Shown here: positions 17,383 to 26,241 of the stretch, one piece after another
Position numbering within the stretch: position 1 is the stretch's first letter
Layout of the letters: each line of letters begins with the position of its first letter
From: Bacillus sp. J33
GTDB taxonomy: Bacteria; Bacillota; Bacilli; Bacillales; Cytobacillaceae
Length of the DNA stretch: 64,000 bases
Direction of reading: 5' to 3'
NCBI RefSeq assembly: GCF_000518885.1
Contig: NZ_JAEL01000010.1
Span: 1 to 64,000, forward strand
The notes under the pieces: model-generated
What the model saw: the letters and a program-made list of their open reading frames with translations, nothing else
What the model was told of the DNA's origin: nothing
Databases searched by the model: none
Program-made: the position numbers and the translations under genes

Positions 17383-19074
17383 TTAATCCTTATTATTTGT
17401 CTCCCCCAGCTTCCACAATTTAATGCTCAGATCTAAAAGGAAGCGGTCTTCTGGGTCTATCATGGATAAATGGGTAAGGGTTTCAATTTTTTTCAGGCGG
17501 TAGAGAAGCGTGTGTCGGTGCAAGTGCAGCTCCCTTGCCGTCTGGCTTGTGTTCCCCTGATTTTGAATATAGACAATGACGGTTTCCAGCAAATTGGAGT
17601 TCTTTTGCTGATCATAGTCGATAAGAGCTTTGATGGTTTGATTCACAATTTCGGTCATCTCTTGATCTTTTGCCATTCTTAATAGGGCCCGTTCAATTCT
17701 TGTATCCTCAAAATGGATACAGCAGCCCTTCCCAACTTTCCTTCTTCCGATTTTCAGAGCTTTCTGGGCATCCTCGTAGCTTTCTATAAATGTTCTCTCA
17801 CCCTCATGGCATCTGCCAATCCCCCAGGACATAATAACGCCTGGCAATAACTGATTTAATCGCCGATTCAACCGGTCAAGAAAAGAATGCACTTTTTCTC
17901 TTTTCGCCAGAAATGCTGTCTCAAGAAACAAAATCATGTCATTTCCATGATTGGTAGTCATCACTTTTTGCTTGCCAATATTAGCAGCATGGAAAATCTC
18001 GCTTTGAATATGCTGCATGATACTCTCTTTCCATAATTCAAACGAGGTATTTAAATCTGTTTTTAAATAAAGTTCCTTCAGATTTTCCGGTGTACCAATT
18101 AGACAAACATAGGGCAGGTCCAATACATATCCAAGCGATTTCGCCTGGGCAATTTTTTGATCCCAGCTGGAAAAATCCCCTTTTGCAAGGCTCCAAACAA
18201 AATCCCCTCTAAGCCTAACCTTTGTTTCTTCAATGGCATTTTCCCGCAGAAACCACATCGCAAGAACCGTTGACGCATGCTCAAGGATACTTATATTTTG
18301 ATTTGTTAGATAGGACTCTGCTTCACTTTCGTCCTTTGCCCCAATAATTTGATACCCTTGAATACGGTTTGCTGATTGGATAGGAATTTGCAAAATAACA
18401 TGTTTTACCAGTTTAATTTTTTCAATTCTTGTCCGTAAAGGATGCCGGCTATTGATCAGTGATGTCCGCAGTCCATTTTGAATGGACCCCAGATAATCAT
18501 TCCAATCCTTCATAAGATCTTTAGAGTTTATGCATTTACCTATAATTACGCCATTTTTATCTGCAATCATTAAAGGCAGACTTAGTTTTTCACTAATAAA
18601 TTGAGCGATCTTTGACAGGTTCTGGTTGCCCAGAATCATATTCAATAAGGTTTGCTGGATGTTCTCTACTGCGATCATCTCTTTTTTCTGATCGCTATTA
18701 ATCTCAGATAAAATGGAATGAATAATGTCAGCAAAGCGGATTTCCCATGGGATTTCGATAATCGGAAACTCTTTGTCCTCGGCAAAGGCCAGAACACCGG
18801 CGGGAATTTCATGAATATATTTCCCCTTCGCAATTGCCAGTGCAGCCGCTCCTGATTCATATACACTTTCAACAAATTGCTGAAAAACATCCATATCATG
18901 ACCTGAACCCGCCCCTGTATTAAGGACAAACTCATTTTGCCGTATGTAATTTTCGACAGGGATATCCATGATTGAAACCCATTCTACAGGCTTTTTCCGC
19001 AATGTATGTTTTGCGGTTCTTACTTTAGCACCACTTAAAATCTCCAGTTCCAGAATATCTTGTATAGTCGGCAC
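17383..19074 (-). CDS. PucR-family transcriptional activator, copy B
   Basis: 563 residues from a GTG start with GGAGGT upstream. The N-terminal PucR domain begins TIQDILELEILSGAKVRTA and the C-terminal helix-turn-helix reads GNTSQTARELHLHRHTLLYRLKKIE. It aligns end to end with PucR-A (for example IPWEIRFADIIHSI versus IPWEIRFANIIEEV), so the two arose by duplication but are well diverged. It stands directly before the FAD-ETF-M24-M20-eutB operon, separated by a terminator, mirroring PucR-A and its operon. Each half therefore seems to have its own activator, with possibly different inducers. Confidence 0.87.
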   Translation of the reverse strand: MPTIQDILELEILSGAKVRTAKHTLRKKPVEWVSIMDIPVENYIRQNEFVLNTGAGSGHDMDVFQQFVESVYESGAAALAIAKGKYIHEIPAGVLAFAEDKEFPIIEIPWEIRFADIIHSILSEINSDQKKEMIAVENIQQTLLNMILGNQNLSKIAQFISEKLSLPLMIADKNGVIIGKCINSKDLMKDWNDYLGSIQNGLRTSLINSRHPLRTRIEKIKLVKHVILQIPIQSANRIQGYQIIGAKDESEAESYLTNQNISILEHASTVLAMWFLRENAIEETKVRLRGDFVWSLAKGDFSSWDQKIAQAKSLGYVLDLPYVCLIGTPENLKELYLKTDLNTSFELWKESIMQHIQSEIFHAANIGKQKVMTTNHGNDMILFLETAFLAKREKVHSFLDRLNRRLNQLLPGVIMSWGIGRCHEGERTFIESYEDAQKALKIGRRKVGKGCCIHFEDTRIERALLRMAKDQEMTEIVNQTIKALIDYDQQKNSNLLETVIVYIQNQGNTSQTARELHLHRHTLLYRLKKIETLTHLSMIDPEDRFLLDLSIKLWKLGETNNKD

Positions 19075-19260
19075 TTGTCTAAAACCTCCAAATAAGGATT
19101 AATTTTAAATAACTATCGGATTAAGCTGTTTGAAGTCAGGAGGGAATTTCGGATGGAACTTGCAGCAAAGGATGATTGAATTTATTTTTAAAAATTTTAC
19201 AATATTAACAATTGAGCAGCAATACACTAAATAACTATTAAATTCATCTATTCACAATAA

Positions 19261-19306
19261 AAATACCTCATAAAGGAGATGGTCATTTCCTTTATGAGGT
19301 ATTTTT
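19261..19306 (-). terminator. Strong terminator after the MFS transporter gene
   Basis: A perfect 17-bp stem (19261-19277 with 19288-19304) with a 10-nt loop and flanking A/T runs on both strands, 15 nt beyond the transporter stop codon. It isolates the transporter from the PucR-B transcription unit. The 19075-19260 stretch should carry the PucR-B promoter. Confidence 0.9.
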
Positions 19307-19320
19307 TATTTTTATTTCCT

Positions 19321-20814
19321 TTAGGATACACCTTTGCTGGGAGCCTCGACTACTTGGCTATCCTTTTCTGTTGCCATTTTAAATTCATCTTTCCACCAAA
19401 GGGCTTTCTCCGGATTCTTCAGGATTTCTTCAACTTCGCTGGAATCTTCCACTACAGGCATGGAACCTCGCAGTGATCTATTTGCAGTTTCTTTTACAAA
19501 AGCACCTACAACTACAAGCCCAAATAAACAGGATGCCATTAAGTAATAAGCTGGAATCATTGTGTTATTTGTAAGGCCTACCAGCCATGCGACAACCAGC
19601 GGTGTTGTCCCGCCAAATAAGGAAGTTGAAATATTGTACGTAATCGCAAGAGATCCGTACCGGACATTTGTGAAAAATAAAGATGGAAGTGTTGCGGGAA
19701 GTGTTCCCTGTAAAAGAGCAAGCATACTGCCAAGAAGAAATAGGCCCAAAAAGACTAAAAATTCATTTCCGGTACGCATTAACAAGATGGCTGGAATACT
19801 AAGCAAAATATTTCCAATCAATGATCCTTTAATGAAAAGATTCCGGCTGCCAATACGGTCACTCAAATAGCCCACTGTCAAAATAATAGGAATCATGGTG
19901 ACCATCAAGAGAAGGACCAAAAATAATCCTTTCGTTTCACTATAGCCCAGCTCCTGGGATAAGTAAGATGGCATATAGGTGAGGACTGTATAGTTGGTTG
20001 TGTTATAAAAAAGTACAATTCCAATACAGATCAAAAGCGGTTTCCAATGACTGGTTAGTATTTCCTTAAGGGAAGCCCGGTGTATATCTGCTTTTTCCTC
20101 TTTCGCCATCGCCTTAAATGCAGGTGTTTCTTCTAAGTGGGTTCGGAAATAAAATCCAATTATTCCTAAAGGACCAGCAATTAAGAATGGAATACGCCAG
20201 CCCCATTCAACCATTCTTTCAGGGCCGAGAAGATATGACAGCAACGTAACCAATCCAGCACCTGCACAAAAACCGACAAGTGATCCGACTTCTAATGAAC
20301 TTGCTAAAAAGCCCCGCCTTTTATCTGGTGTTGACTCAGCAATATAGGTCATCGCACCGGCATATTCGCCTCCAGTAGAAAATCCCTGGACTAACCGTGC
20401 AATCAGCAGCAGAATAGGTGCAGCAATCCCAATTGTCTCATAACTCGGAATCAGACCAATCGCTAAAGTCGATGCAGCCATTAAGATTAATGTGATAGCA
20501 AGGATATTTTTACGGCCAAATCGATCTCCCATCATGCCAAAAAACATACCGCCGATTGGACGTGCAATAAATGCAATTGCAAAGGTTGCAAAAGCATAAA
20601 TTAATTGAAAAGATGGATCAATTTCCGGGAAAAAAACTTTACCAATTGTAATTGCCAGATAAGCGTATAGACCAAAATCAAACCATTCCATGGCATTCCC
20701 AAGCGAAGTAGTTAAAACAGATTTCTTCGCATCTTTTATGTCAACAACACTGACATCTTCCTTATCAAGCTTCAATTCAGACCTTCCAAGAATGCTTTTT
20801 ATTTTTTGGTCCAT
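19321..20814 (-). CDS. MFS transporter of the metabolite:H+ symporter (ProP-like) family
   Basis: A 497-residue integral membrane protein with about 12 predicted membrane segments. The family opening GNAMEWFDFGLYAYLA occurs at about 39-54, the conserved loop 2-3 motif GDRFGRKN at about 96-103, and ARLVQGFSTGGEYAGA in the fourth to fifth helix region. ProP-type carriers import proline, betaine and ectoine by proton symport. It lacks the C-terminal coiled coil of osmosensing E. coli ProP and instead ends in a charged tail, so it is more likely a nutrient uptake system than an osmosensor. As the first gene of the island, it is the candidate importer for the substrates degraded downstream. Confidence 0.86.
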   Translation of the reverse strand: MDQKIKSILGRSELKLDKEDVSVVDIKDAKKSVLTTSLGNAMEWFDFGLYAYLAITIGKVFFPEIDPSFQLIYAFATFAIAFIARPIGGMFFGMMGDRFGRKNILAITLILMAASTLAIGLIPSYETIGIAAPILLLIARLVQGFSTGGEYAGAMTYIAESTPDKRRGFLASSLEVGSLVGFCAGAGLVTLLSYLLGPERMVEWGWRIPFLIAGPLGIIGFYFRTHLEETPAFKAMAKEEKADIHRASLKEILTSHWKPLLICIGIVLFYNTTNYTVLTYMPSYLSQELGYSETKGLFLVLLLMVTMIPIILTVGYLSDRIGSRNLFIKGSLIGNILLSIPAILLMRTGNEFLVFLGLFLLGSMLALLQGTLPATLPSLFFTNVRYGSLAITYNISTSLFGGTTPLVVAWLVGLTNNTMIPAYYLMASCLFGLVVVGAFVKETANRSLRGSMPVVEDSSEVEEILKNPEKALWWKDEFKMATEKDSQVVEAPSKGVS

Positions 20815-21337
20815 TAATTCTCCCCCTTTAATATAAATGAATGGTTAAATATTGAGTTCTATAAGGCTGATACTTTTTTAAAAAGCGGAACGTTTGAAAT
20901 AAATGTGCTTTGAGGTGAGATTAGATAGGTTTTGTTATCTTTGAATTGGTGCTGATCGGTTGAACCAATTGAAATAATTGATTTACGATTGCATCACTCC
21001 TTTGCTGGTTTTTAAAAATTGGAGGAATGATTCTCCTTATATTGATAACGTTTTCAATCTGGATATAAACTAGATTATAGGAAAAGAAAGACCCAAAAAA
21101 CATCTGTAAATTTGTATGAATTTTCAAACATCCGGTTTATACAACTTGTATGAATTGTCAGAAAATTTATCATTTATTAACGTAAAAAACCGCACGACTG
21201 AAACTTACTGTGCGGTTAAATATATTCCCCATTTCAACTCTCCAAAATGTATAAGACCCATTAAAACCGATAAACCTATCCTTGCATTGATTGCTTATTC
21301 AACTTAACTTTAGTGTTTGTGTTTGGGAGGGTAATAA
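20815..21337. other. Divergent intergenic region between the MFS transporter and guaC
   Basis: 523 AT-rich nt with promoters expected in both directions. The only structure seen is the hairpin at 21184-21217. No purine riboswitch core, PurR box pair or ORF with a good start was recognised. Confidence 0.4.
21184..21217 (-). terminator. Hairpin with minus-strand U-run upstream of guaC
   Basis: AACCGCAC / GTGCGGTT (21188-21195 with 21210-21217), followed on the minus strand by TTTTTTA. It has terminator form for leftward transcription, although no minus-strand gene ends there. It may block antisense readthrough into the MFS promoter. Confidence 0.5.
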
Positions 21338-22324
21338 ATGGAAAATGTATTTGATTATGAAGATATTCAATTAATACCGGCAAAAAGTGTGGTAAATAGC
21401 CGATCTGAGTGTGATACAACGGTGTCCCTGGGCAGGCATACTTTTAAGCTGCCCGTAGTGCCTGCTAATATGCAGACGATAATAGACGAAAAAGTCGCTA
21501 CTTACTTAGCGGAAAATGGTTATTTCTATATCATGCACCGATTTGAACCAGATAAACGGCTCTCTTTTATTAAAGAAATGAATGAACGCGGTCTATACTC
21601 CTCCATCAGTGTTGGAGTTAAAGAAGACGAGTATAGATTTATACAGCAAATAGCTGATGAACAGCTTTCACCAGAATACATTACCATTGATATCGCACAT
21701 GGCCATTCCAATGCAGTCATTCAAATGATTCAGCATATTAAGAAATACTTGCCTGAAAGCTTTGTGATTGCTGGTAATGTCGGAACCCCAGAAGCAGTCA
21801 GGGAATTGGAGAATGCTGGTGCTGATGCCACAAAAGTAGGAATTGGACCTGGAAAAGTGTGCATCACAAAGATTAAGACTGGATTTGGAACCGGGGGCTG
21901 GCAATTAGCAGCACTCCGTTGGTGTGCAAAGGCAGCAAGCAAGCCGATTATTGCTGATGGAGGGATACGCACACATGGTGATATTGCCAAATCTATTCGA
22001 TTTGGCGCAACGATGGTGATGATCGGTTCATTATTTGCAGGACATGAAGAATCTCCTGGAAAAACCATTGAGAATGAGAAAGATGGAAAGCTCTATAAAG
22101 AATATTTTGGCTCGGCCTCCGAATTTCAAAAAGGGGAAAAGAAAAATGTAGAAGGCAAAAGAATATTGGTGGAGCACAAAGGATCCTTAGAAGAAACGCT
22201 GAAAGAAATGGAGCAAGATCTTCAATCCTCCATTTCATACGCAGGAGGAAACAAGCTGGATGCCATCCGCCATGTAGATTATGTTATTGTAAAGAATTCA
22301 ATCTTTAATGGTGATAGGGATTAG
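21338..22324 (+). CDS. guaC: GMP reductase
   Basis: A 328-residue IMPDH/GMPR-family barrel of GMP reductase size, without the CBS insert of IMP dehydrogenase. It starts [16 protein letters not shown], and the catalytic-loop segment [22 protein letters not shown] carries the active cysteine. [25 protein letters not shown] forms the phosphate site. It converts GMP to IMP with NADPH in purine salvage. It is a single-gene unit with a GGGAGGG ribosome binding site and a strong terminator behind it. The nearby PucR regulators are probably unrelated to it. Confidence 0.95.
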   Translation: MENVFDYEDIQLIPAKSVVNSRSECDTTVSLGRHTFKLPVVPANMQTIIDEKVATYLAENGYFYIMHRFEPDKRLSFIKEMNERGLYSSISVGVKEDEYRFIQQIADEQLSPEYITIDIAHGHSNAVIQMIQHIKKYLPESFVIAGNVGTPEAVRELENAGADATKVGIGPGKVCITKIKTGFGTGGWQLAALRWCAKAASKPIIADGGIRTHGDIAKSIRFGATMVMIGSLFAGHEESPGKTIENEKDGKLYKEYFGSASEFQKGEKKNVEGKRILVEHKGSLEETLKEMEQDLQSSISYAGGNKLDAIRHVDYVIVKNSIFNGDRD

Positions 22325-22408
22325 AAAAGATTTAAGATAGCTTGTTAGAGCATGTGCAAATAAGGCTTACACCGGATATATGCTTTTAAAAAGCAAATCT
22401 TTTTTCAA

Positions 22409-22451
22409 AATACCCCAATTTCTTGTGTGTTATCAAAGAAATTGGGGTATT
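22409..22451. terminator. Bidirectional terminator between guaC and the isochorismatase gene
   Basis: A perfect 16-bp stem (22409-22424 with 22436-22451) with an 11-nt loop, between two convergent genes and with A/T flanks on both sides. It serves guaC from the left and the cysteine hydrolase gene from the right. Confidence 0.9.
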
Positions 22452-22479
22452 GTTCTTAATTAGAACTGTCAGTTTAAAA

Positions 22480-23037
22480 TTACCTATATGAATCATGAGT
22501 TGGATGAAACAAGTTTTCATCTGCATTTCTTACAATTGAAAAGTGTTCAACATTGTAATGACCATGAAGAGTTTTATTATGATGCTTTATAATTTGTTCT
22601 GCACTTAAAACATCACTGTCCACTGTTGAGTGTCCATCACCTACTAATGTGACATCCAAACCGCTAATTGTTGCTGTTCGGACAGCACTATCTATACAGT
22701 GCTGTGTTGCACACCCCATAATAACAACATGATTAATCCCTTCAGATCTTAAATAATTTAAAAGTCCTGTCCCATGGAAGGAATTCGTTGCAGTTTTGTC
22801 GAAGATTTTTGCCTCCGCCGGTACATTAATTTCATTGTGGACTTGAAATCCTTTACCAATTCCATCAGCAACATCAAGGTCCCTGACAAAAACAACTGGA
22901 ACATTCTGTTTTCTTGCCTTTTCAATCACTAAATTAATATTCCTAATAAGTTGCACTTTGCCAAAAACAGCACTTGCTTCTTGATTACCATCAATTAATT
23001 CTTGCTGGGCATCAATAATTAACAATGTTTGACTCAA
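22480..23037 (-). CDS. Isochorismatase-family cysteine hydrolase
   Basis: The cysteine-hydrolase fold is shown by LLIIDAQQELIDG (catalytic Asp), a lysine in KIFDKTATNSFHGTGL, and the nucleophile region VVIMGCATQHCIDSAVRTA with cis-peptide VIMG. The chosen start is a TTG at 23037 with GAAAGGGG 7 nt upstream, giving 185 residues. Another TTG six codons earlier overlaps that ribosome binding site. Family members hydrolyse isochorismate, nicotinamide or N-carbamoyl amides. With no siderophore genes nearby the substrate is unknown. It stands alone between two terminators. Confidence 0.87.
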   Translation of the reverse strand: MSQTLLIIDAQQELIDGNQEASAVFGKVQLIRNINLVIEKARKQNVPVVFVRDLDVADGIGKGFQVHNEINVPAEAKIFDKTATNSFHGTGLLNYLRSEGINHVVIMGCATQHCIDSAVRTATISGLDVTLVGDGHSTVDSDVLSAEQIIKHHNKTLHGHYNVEHFSIVRNADENLFHPTHDSYR

Positions 23038-23290
23038 ATAATTTTCCCCTTTCAAATTAAGGGAAAGGCATTTTTTCTTATTTAGCCTTATTCCCCTTAT
23101 TTCTCAAGCAAAAATATTTTTTAGTCATAATATCTGCCTCCTAAAGAAAATATCGCCAACGATACCAGGAATTTTCAGACAATTAAACCTTAACACAAAT
23201 TCTTTTTAAATGATACGTTAATAATAGAATATCGTTGTCTGAAACCAACTATTATTGAAGCAATATTGGTATCAATATAATAAACAACAA

Positions 23291-23327
23291 AAAAGGCTTG
23301 GACATAAGTGCACACCAAGCCTTTTTT
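23291..23327 (-). terminator. Terminator after the lipoprotein gene
   Basis: AAAAGGCTTGG / CCAAGCCTTTT stem (23291-23301 with 23315-23325) with T-runs on both sides, 106 nt beyond the lipoprotein stop codon. It lies between the lipoprotein gene and the promoter of the cysteine hydrolase gene. Confidence 0.8.
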
Positions 23328-23432
23328 GTTCATTTATTAAATTTACTTTGAAAATTTTACCTGTTCCTTTATAACATTCATTTTAACAGAGAGCAACCAT
23401 TTTCTTGGAAAACAGTTTATTTTATTTGAATA

Positions 23433-23786
23433 TTAAAAGCCTCTTCGTTCTTCAGATGGTTCTTCATCTAAATCTGGTTCTTCCTCATCCATATTAAACG
23501 GAGTATCAGGTTCACCTTGTCTGCGTATATTTCTTGGGTCTGTATCTAAATCTGCGCCTTCGTTGTTATTAATGTCAAGGTCATTGTCCCTATCAAATCT
23601 TACATCTGTTGGGTCGAGGTCTCTATTATTGTCAAGAACACCATTATTATTGTCACGGTCATAACGAACCGGACGAGTACCTACTCCATCTTGCTCATTC
23701 ATCTCGTTATTACCCAGATTACATGCAGATAAAAAACTTACCGAAAGCAATACAGACAAAATCGAAATGTACCACTTATGCTTCAT
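23433..23786 (-). CDS. Small Asp/Asn-rich lipoprotein
   Basis: 117 residues from the ATG at 23786, which has GGAGG 7 nt upstream; an ATG five codons earlier overlaps the ribosome binding site. It has a basic N-terminus, hydrophobic h-region and lipobox LSAC, so the mature protein begins with a lipidated cysteine on the outer face of the membrane. The remainder is low-complexity and very acidic. It contains recurring DRDN/DLD units such as RPVRYDRDNNNGVLDNNRDLDP then DVRFDRDNDLDINNN, which look like Ca2+-binding DxDxNxD-type loops. The function is not recognised. Spore-associated lipoproteins of Bacillus have comparable composition, but no specific family match is claimed. A MITE sits only 19 nt upstream of its ribosome binding site. 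Confidence 0.8.
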   Translation of the reverse strand: MKHKWYISILSVLLSVSFLSACNLGNNEMNEQDGVGTRPVRYDRDNNNGVLDNNRDLDPTDVRFDRDNDLDINNNEGADLDTDPRNIRRQGEPDTPFNMDEEEPDLDEEPSEERRGF

Positions 23787-23812
23787 TTTTTTAACCTCCA
23801 TTTTTAATTTTT

Positions 23813-24054
23813 GGCTCTGTTAAATTTGCCTGTTGATTTCAGCACGAGGCACTCGCTTTCCGCGGGCGGTCCGACGCTTCTCGGTGCATTCGCACCTGCG
23901 GGGTCTCCCGCTGACACGCTTCTCCCGCAGGACATTGAATAAGCTTCCTCGAATGAACAACGCACGAAGAAAATGCGATAGTATTTTCGAGGATCTCGTA
24001 CCTTCCGCTCCAATCAAGAGGGTGCTAAATTCAACAATAAGCTTTAACACAGCC
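23813..24054. mobile_element. MITE-like repeat, copy 3, with 8-bp target duplication
   Basis: A 242-bp non-coding element bounded by terminal inverted repeats GGCTCTGTTAAA and TTTAACACAGCC (11 of 12 matching). It is flanked by identical 8-bp direct repeats TAATTTTT at 23805-23812 and 24055-24062, a clear target-site duplication. Internal blocks match the copy at 6485-6663. It carries about 63 bp of extra sequence between CCCGCAGGA and TCTCGTACC, with small inverted ends TCCTCGAA/TTCGAGGA. It has no transposase, so mobilisation in trans by an IS with the same ends is required; 8-bp AT-rich duplications are typical of ISL3 elements (from memory). Confidence 0.85.
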
Positions 24055-24191
24055 TAATTTTTTAATCAAACTTAATATGTGCCTTAAACGATTTCTTAGT
24101 CTTAATTTGAAAATGCAATTTTTGTTATTTGAAAATACCCTAAAGCTGGAAATTATTTTTTCGTCAATATATATGTTGATTTAACCGAATT

Positions 24192-24217
24192 AAAATAGAC
24201 CGTCCAAAAAGACGGTC
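24192..24217 (-). terminator. Terminator after the 56-residue protein gene
   Basis: GACCGTC / GACGGTC (24198-24204 with 24211-24217) with a CAAAAA loop, followed on the minus strand by TATTTTAA. It lies 52 nt after the small gene at 24269-24439. Confidence 0.7.
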
Positions 24218-24268
24218 CTAATTCCACTTTTATATTGAATTAACTTCTACAAAAAAAGTTTCTAAAAT

Positions 24269-24439
24269 TTATCTTGCTGTAACATCTTTAATTGCGTCGG
24301 AAACGCGGTCAACTGTTGCTTTTCCAAAATCCTCAACAGTATCAATTGCATTTTTAACAGCATCGCCTGTTGCTTCAACTCCGCGTTTTGTTCGATTACG
24401 CGCTTGATCAATGGCAGATCGATTTTGCTCCGTCATCAT
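24269..24439 (-). CDS. 56-residue amphipathic helical protein, unrecognised
   Basis: A short gene with a very strong GGGGGG ribosome binding site before two adjacent ATGs (24439 and 24436) and a terminator behind it. The peptide is MMTEQNRSAIDQARNRTKR in its first third, then VEATGDAVKNAIDTVEDFGK and ATVDRVSDAIKDVTAR. It has no cysteine, aromatic residues are nearly absent, and regular alanine/valine spacing suggests one long amphipathic helix or coiled coil. It resembles small stress or spore-coat helical proteins in composition (such as CsbD/YtxH-type), but no specific family can be named. Confidence 0.72.
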   Translation of the reverse strand: MMTEQNRSAIDQARNRTKRGVEATGDAVKNAIDTVEDFGKATVDRVSDAIKDVTAR

Positions 24440-24525
24440 GTATCCCCCCTAAATTCTGTTGTCTTCCTTATTATTTAAAAAGATTATTTTGTTATTCATA
24501 CATGGGGTACAATAGAATTACGGCA

Positions 24526-24571
24526 GAAAAAAGGGCTGTCAGACAGTTAAAATCACTTTCTGAACAACCCC
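24526..24571 (-). terminator. Terminator after the catalase gene
   Basis: On the minus strand GGGTTGTTCAGA pairs with TCTGACAGCCC (one bulge, one wobble), followed by a run of six T. It lies 21 nt beyond the catalase stop codon. Confidence 0.75.
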
Positions 24572-24591
24572 TTTGCATTCTTACTTTATAA

Positions 24592-26241
24592 TTAATATGG
24601 ATCCGCTTCGTGGCTTTTCTTCACAGCCTCTTCTGTTGCTTTGTTGGCAGCTAATGTACCTTCGCCGAATTTCGATATACCTGCTTCTCGGCCTGGAACT
24701 TTGTTTTCCACCTTCTTTTCTTGCATTTCTTTCATTACTTTTTCAATACCTTCCTTCACACGGCGGCCGTAGTCTTCATCTGCTTGTGTAAAGTGATGAA
24801 TCATTGCATCCTGAATTCGTTTGTCGCATATCGCAAGCGCTTCGGACAGGTTTTTGATCAATTCATCGCGCTCCCAATCTTCAAAGCTGCGGTACGTGTG
24901 GCCCGCTTGACCGTAATTGTTAGGACGGTCAATAGGTGCACTCATCACTGCCGCATTATACATTGGCTGATGCGGTTTGCGTTCTTTTTCACTTTCTTCC
25001 TGAAAGCCTCCGACCATCGATGGTTCATAGTTAATATGTGGACTTTCTCCAGACTCTTTCGGATCACGAATATCCATTTGCCCGCGATGCTGATTCGTGC
25101 GAACAGGCGCTTTCGGTGCGTTCACAGGCAATTTCAGATAGTTCGCACCTATACGGTATCGCTGCGTATCGGAATAAGAGAAGGTACGGCCCTGCAGCAT
25201 TTTATCGTCTGAGAAGTCCATTCCATCTACAAGAACCCCTGTACCAAAGGCGGCCTGCTCAATCTCCGCATGGAAATCAACCGGATTGCGATCAAGGACC
25301 ATTCGACCCACTGGCAGCCATGGGAACTTATCCTCCGGCCAGAGCTTCGTATCATCGAGTGGGTCAAAATCCAGTTCCGGATGGTAATCATCTTCCATGA
25401 TCTGTACAAAGAGCTCCCATTCCGGATAATCACCTCGCTCAATCGCTTCATATAAGTCTTGTGTCGCATGACCGACGTTCTTCGCTTGAATTTCGTTTGC
25501 CTCATCTTGTGTTAAGTTACGAATACCTTGCTTCGGCTCCCAGTGATACTTCACCAGGACAGCCTCGCCTTTGTCATTTACCCACTTATAGGTATTTACA
25601 CCAGATCCCTGCATGTGGCGGTATGTCGCTGGTATACCCCATGGAGAGAAAAGGAATGTAATCATATGCGTTGCTTCAGGTGTACGGGAAACGAAGTCAA
25701 ACATCCGCTGAGGATTTGGCACGTTCGATGCTGGATCAGCTTTAAACGCGTGAATCATATCAGGGAACTTCATTGCATCGCGGATAAAGAAAATTTTCAG
25801 GTTGTTCCCAACCAGATCCCAGTTGCCATCTTCCGTATACATTTTTACAGCAAAGCCACGCGGATCCCGCGCTGTTTCAGGCGAATCTTTCGCACCTGCC
25901 ACTGTGGAGAAACGTACCATTAACGGTGTTCTTTTCCCGGCACCAGAAAATACCTTCGCGCGAGTATACTTCTCTACCGGCTCATCTCCAACTTTTCCAT
26001 ACGTTTCAAAATATCCAAATGCTCCAGCTCCCCGTGCGTGTACCACACGCTCCGGCACCTCTTCCCGATCAAAATGGGAAATTTTTTCAATAAAATGGTA
26101 ATTCTCAAGTGTAGCCGGGCCGCGATTGCCAATTGTCCGGATGTTTTGGTTATCCGTCACTGGATGACCCTGGCGTGTTGTCAGCGTCTCAAGTTTTACA
26201 TCTTCACCATTTGAAGCATTCACATCTTTGTTCTCTGCCAA
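24592..26241 (-). CDS. Heme catalase, 549 residues
   Basis: A monofunctional heme catalase. The distal histidine lies in [15 protein letters not shown], serine and asparagine in RFSTVAG and [12 protein letters not shown], and the proximal heme tyrosine in [14 protein letters not shown]. It is longer than the small vegetative KatA (about 480) because of a charged helical tail after about residue 480. That makes it closer in size to the B. subtilis spore catalase KatX (547, from memory), so the symbol is left open. The start is TTG with AAGGAGG 8 nt upstream. A sequence TTATAATAATTTC about 80 nt upstream (26321-26333) matches the first half of a PerR box but not the second. Confidence 0.95.
   Translation of the reverse strand: MAENKDVNASNGEDVKLETLTTRQGHPVTDNQNIRTIGNRGPATLENYHFIEKISHFDREEVPERVVHARGAGAFGYFETYGKVGDEPVEKYTRAKVFSGAGKRTPLMVRFSTVAGAKDSPETARDPRGFAVKMYTEDGNWDLVGNNLKIFFIRDAMKFPDMIHAFKADPASNVPNPQRMFDFVSRTPEATHMITFLFSPWGIPATYRHMQGSGVNTYKWVNDKGEAVLVKYHWEPKQGIRNLTQDEANEIQAKNVGHATQDLYEAIERGDYPEWELFVQIMEDDYHPELDFDPLDDTKLWPEDKFPWLPVGRMVLDRNPVDFHAEIEQAAFGTGVLVDGMDFSDDKMLQGRTFSYSDTQRYRIGANYLKLPVNAPKAPVRTNQHRGQMDIRDPKESGESPHINYEPSMVGGFQEESEKERKPHQPMYNAAVMSAPIDRPNNYGQAGHTYRSFEDWERDELIKNLSEALAICDKRIQDAMIHHFTQADEDYGRRVKEGIEKVMKEMQEKKVENKVPGREAGISKFGEGTLAANKATEEAVKKSHEADPY

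Noticed and set aside
21100-21337. Purine riboswitch or PurR-box control of guaC
   Set aside because: No conserved purine-aptamer loops and no paired PurR boxes could be found; only a minus-strand terminator-like hairpin is present.
23804-24057. Three overlapping small ORFs near the lipoprotein gene
   Set aside because: All fall within the MITE-like element with terminal inverted repeats and target duplication.
24721-25400. Plus-strand ORF of 163 residues opposite catalase
   Set aside because: It is antisense to a highly conserved catalase and has no start signal or family pattern.
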